DNA of 7,139 nt from Clostridia bacterium. GTDB taxonomy: Bacteria > Bacillota > Clostridia > Oscillospirales > Butyricicoccaceae. Of this stretch, positions 5,931 to 7,139 are shown piece by piece. Below the pieces are notes generated by a model that was not told where the DNA came from, ran no database searches, and was given only the letters and a program-made list of their open reading frames with translations. A program made the position numbers and the translations under genes. Numbering within the stretch: position 1 is the first letter of the stretch; each line of letters opens with the position of its first letter. The DNA lies in the NCBI GenBank assembly GCA_017396925.1, contig JAFQKM010000053.1:1-7139 (forward strand), given 5' to 3'.

Positions 5931-6650
5931 TTATGCCTTTGTGCGGCCTGTTTTTCGTTTGAGGGTCTGCAGCATGGCCTTGTCTTCTTTGGATACACGC
6001 AGCGATTCGCGGCATTTCTGAATGGCCTTGTTGTGGGTGAAGTCGTCCAGCCTTCCGCGGCGGAAGACCTCGAGGGTCTTTTCGGGGTAGTGGACATAAC
6101 AGATCGACAGGCCCCAGGCCACCGCCATTTTAAGGTAATAGCCATCGTGATGCATGCCCTCATAGATCTCCAACACCCGGTCGATATGCCCATCATCGAT
6201 AAAATGATCGAGCAGCAGCACGGCGGCAAAGCGCAGATCGTATTCCTCCCGGCTGTCGAGATAACTTTCGGCAAGGGCAAAATAGAGATCCGGGTGCTTT
6301 CCGGCCTCCTTGAGTGCACCGCAGAAGGGGTCGCACACCGCCCAGTTGTCGATCAAGGGTACAAAACCGCCGATCAGTTCCAGCCGCCGCTCGACACTGC
6401 AGGGTGCGCCTGCGATAACGAGACCTTTGAGCACACGCTGCTCGTGGTAATCATCGGGGCAGATGTGCAGAAAGCCCTCCCAATCCCCCATGCAGATCGC
6501 TTTGGCCATGGCGCGCAGATGGGGCATACGGACCCCAAAGCTCTGCCGCCCGCCGGGGATGAGGGAATCGTTGAAGACCTTGTATTTTTCCTCCGATAAA
6601 GCCGCGAGGGCCCTGTTCAGGCCCTCGACGGTGTAAAGATCATCATACAT
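5931..6650 (-). CDS. AlkD-like DNA alkylation repair protein (HEAT-like repeats), 239 aa
   Basis: This is an all-helical protein of the DNA alkylation repair family (Pfam DNA_alkylation type). AlkD enzymes excise positively charged alkylated purines such as N3- and N7-alkyl adducts. The characterised Bacillus enzyme uses W109, D113, R148 and W187. Here W103 and D107 keep the same spacing (NWAVCDPFCG), R140 lies in DLRFAAVLLLDHF, and W179 lies in VAWGLS, so the active-site set appears kept. The residue matching is from memory, not an alignment. The start MYDDLYTVEG and total length fit the family. The ATG at 6650 lies only 6 nt after the dpaL stop, and the Shine-Dalgarno is weak, which suggests coupled translation. 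It is followed by the amidohydrolase after 61 nt. A repair enzyme between two catabolic-type genes is unusual. Confidence 0.9.
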   Translation of the reverse strand: MYDDLYTVEGLNRALAALSEEKYKVFNDSLIPGGRQSFGVRMPHLRAMAKAICMGDWEGFLHICPDDYHEQRVLKGLVIAGAPCSVERRLELIGGFVPLIDNWAVCDPFCGALKEAGKHPDLYFALAESYLDSREEYDLRFAAVLLLDHFIDDGHIDRVLEIYEGMHHDGYYLKMAVAWGLSICYVHYPEKTLEVFRRGRLDDFTHNKAIQKCRESLRVSKEDKAMLQTLKRKTGRTKA

Positions 6651-6656
6651 ACAAAA

Positions 6657-7139
6657 TTATGCCTTCTTGCCGACGACGCGCTCGTAGCCGACGGGGTCGG
6701 TGGCGCCTTCGGTGGAGATCAGCAGGATGCGGCTGTTCTCGTCAAAGCCGAGAGCCTTGCGGATCTCTGCCAGCTCGGGCTTGGACATGATGCGGTTGAC
6801 CAGACCCAGGCCGACAGCAGCCGATTCGCCCGATACAATGGCTTCGTCGCCCTCTACAGGGTTGGCATAAAGGCGCATGCCGTCCTCGGTCAGATCGTCA
6901 TCACAGGCCAGATAATCGGTGGCCAGATCGCGGATGACCGGCCATACGCCGATCGAAGGCTCGCCGCAGTTGAGGCCGGCCATGATGGTATTCTCGGCGC
7001 TCTCGACGCCGTGGGGTGCGCCATCGCCGACCTTGGCGGAATTATAGAAGCAGGCGACCATGGTGGGCTCGACGATGATAAAACGGGGACGGTTTTTGAG
7101 CAGGTGGGCATAATAGCCGATCAGCGAGCCGGCCAGCGA
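6657..7139 (-). CDS. dpaL: Diaminopropionate ammonia-lyase, C-terminal part (partial)
   Basis: The last 160 residues are in the window; the frame continues past the right edge. The family's PLP-dependent enzyme converts 2,3-diaminopropionate and water to pyruvate and ammonia. It belongs to the fold-II tryptophan synthase beta group. Recognisable C-terminal blocks (numbered within the fragment) are AGSLIGYY (3-10), FIIVEPTMVACFYNSA (20-35), AENTIMAGLNCGEPS (48-62), ISGESAAVGLG-like VSGESAAVGLG (102-112) and the end RILLISTEGATDPVGYERVV (137-156). The lysine that binds PLP is further N-terminal and not seen. The M at 7061 is an internal methionine, not a start. The fragment covers roughly 40% of a typical enzyme of about 400 residues. 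It is the most upstream gene seen of the minus-strand operon, 6 nt ahead of the AlkD-like gene. The other possibility is a closely related fold-II lyase. Confidence 0.88.
   Translation of the reverse strand, partial: SLAGSLIGYYAHLLKNRPRFIIVEPTMVACFYNSAKVGDGAPHGVESAENTIMAGLNCGEPSIGVWPVIRDLATDYLACDDDLTEDGMRLYANPVEGDEAIVSGESAAVGLGLVNRIMSKPELAEIRKALGFDENSRILLISTEGATDPVGYERVVGKKA

Noticed and set aside
4268..5962. Plus-strand open frame of 564 codons
   Set aside because: It is antisense to the amidohydrolase, has no start signal, and runs through the terminator arm.
5870..6319. N-terminal extension of the amidohydrolase frame
   Set aside because: It overlaps the AlkD-like gene in another frame and encodes an arginine-, serine- and cysteine-rich shadow sequence. 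Homology begins at KKLYYGG.
6033..6599. Plus-strand open frame of 188 codons
   Set aside because: It is antisense to the AlkD-like gene, whose active-site residues are preserved in the minus frame.

Overview
The window looks like chromosomal DNA of a GC-rich member of the Clostridia, most plausibly an Oscillospirales-type gut anaerobe. That placement is inferred from the GC-rich codon use, the AGGAGG-type ribosome binding sites, one TTG start, a VanR-like response regulator and a UPF0340 (YwlG) protein. It is not proved by a marker gene. No rRNA, tRNA, CRISPR array, transposase or phage gene was seen.

Layout. Positions 1-1185 (minus strand) hold a two-component system: an OmpR-family response regulator (493-1185), then the N-terminus of a membrane protein that is probably its sensor kinase (1-209, cut by the window edge). 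The two are separated by an unusual 283-nt spacer containing a strongly foldable element at 391-494. Positions 1186-1522 form a divergent control region. Reading rightward is a probable three-gene operon (1523-4234): a serine beta-lactamase-fold hydrolase of the S12/D-aminopeptidase type, a UPF0340/DUF436 protein, and a YggS-type PLP-binding protein. It ends at a two-way terminator (4253-4283). Converging on that terminator from the right is a minus-strand operon (7139-4286): the C-terminal part of diaminopropionate ammonia-lyase, an AlkD-like DNA alkylation repair protein, and a YtcJ-like metal-dependent amidohydrolase.

How the parts may work together. The most striking observation is in the divergent control region. 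It holds an imperfect inverted repeat of about 60 bp per arm. Each arm carries the same arrangement: CTTAAA, CTTAAG 11 bp further on, CTTAAA 23 bp further on, and a -10-like hexamer 17 bp after that. One arm fires toward the response regulator and the other toward the serine hydrolase operon. The simplest reading is that the regulator controls itself and the divergent operon through matched operators, which would tie the signalling system to a hydrolase that may act on D-amino-acid peptides. The hydrolase transcript also has a terminator-like hairpin in its leader. On the other strand, DpaL and the amidohydrolase suggest amino acid or amide catabolism; AlkD is an odd partner there. All functional links between genes are inferences from sequence layout.
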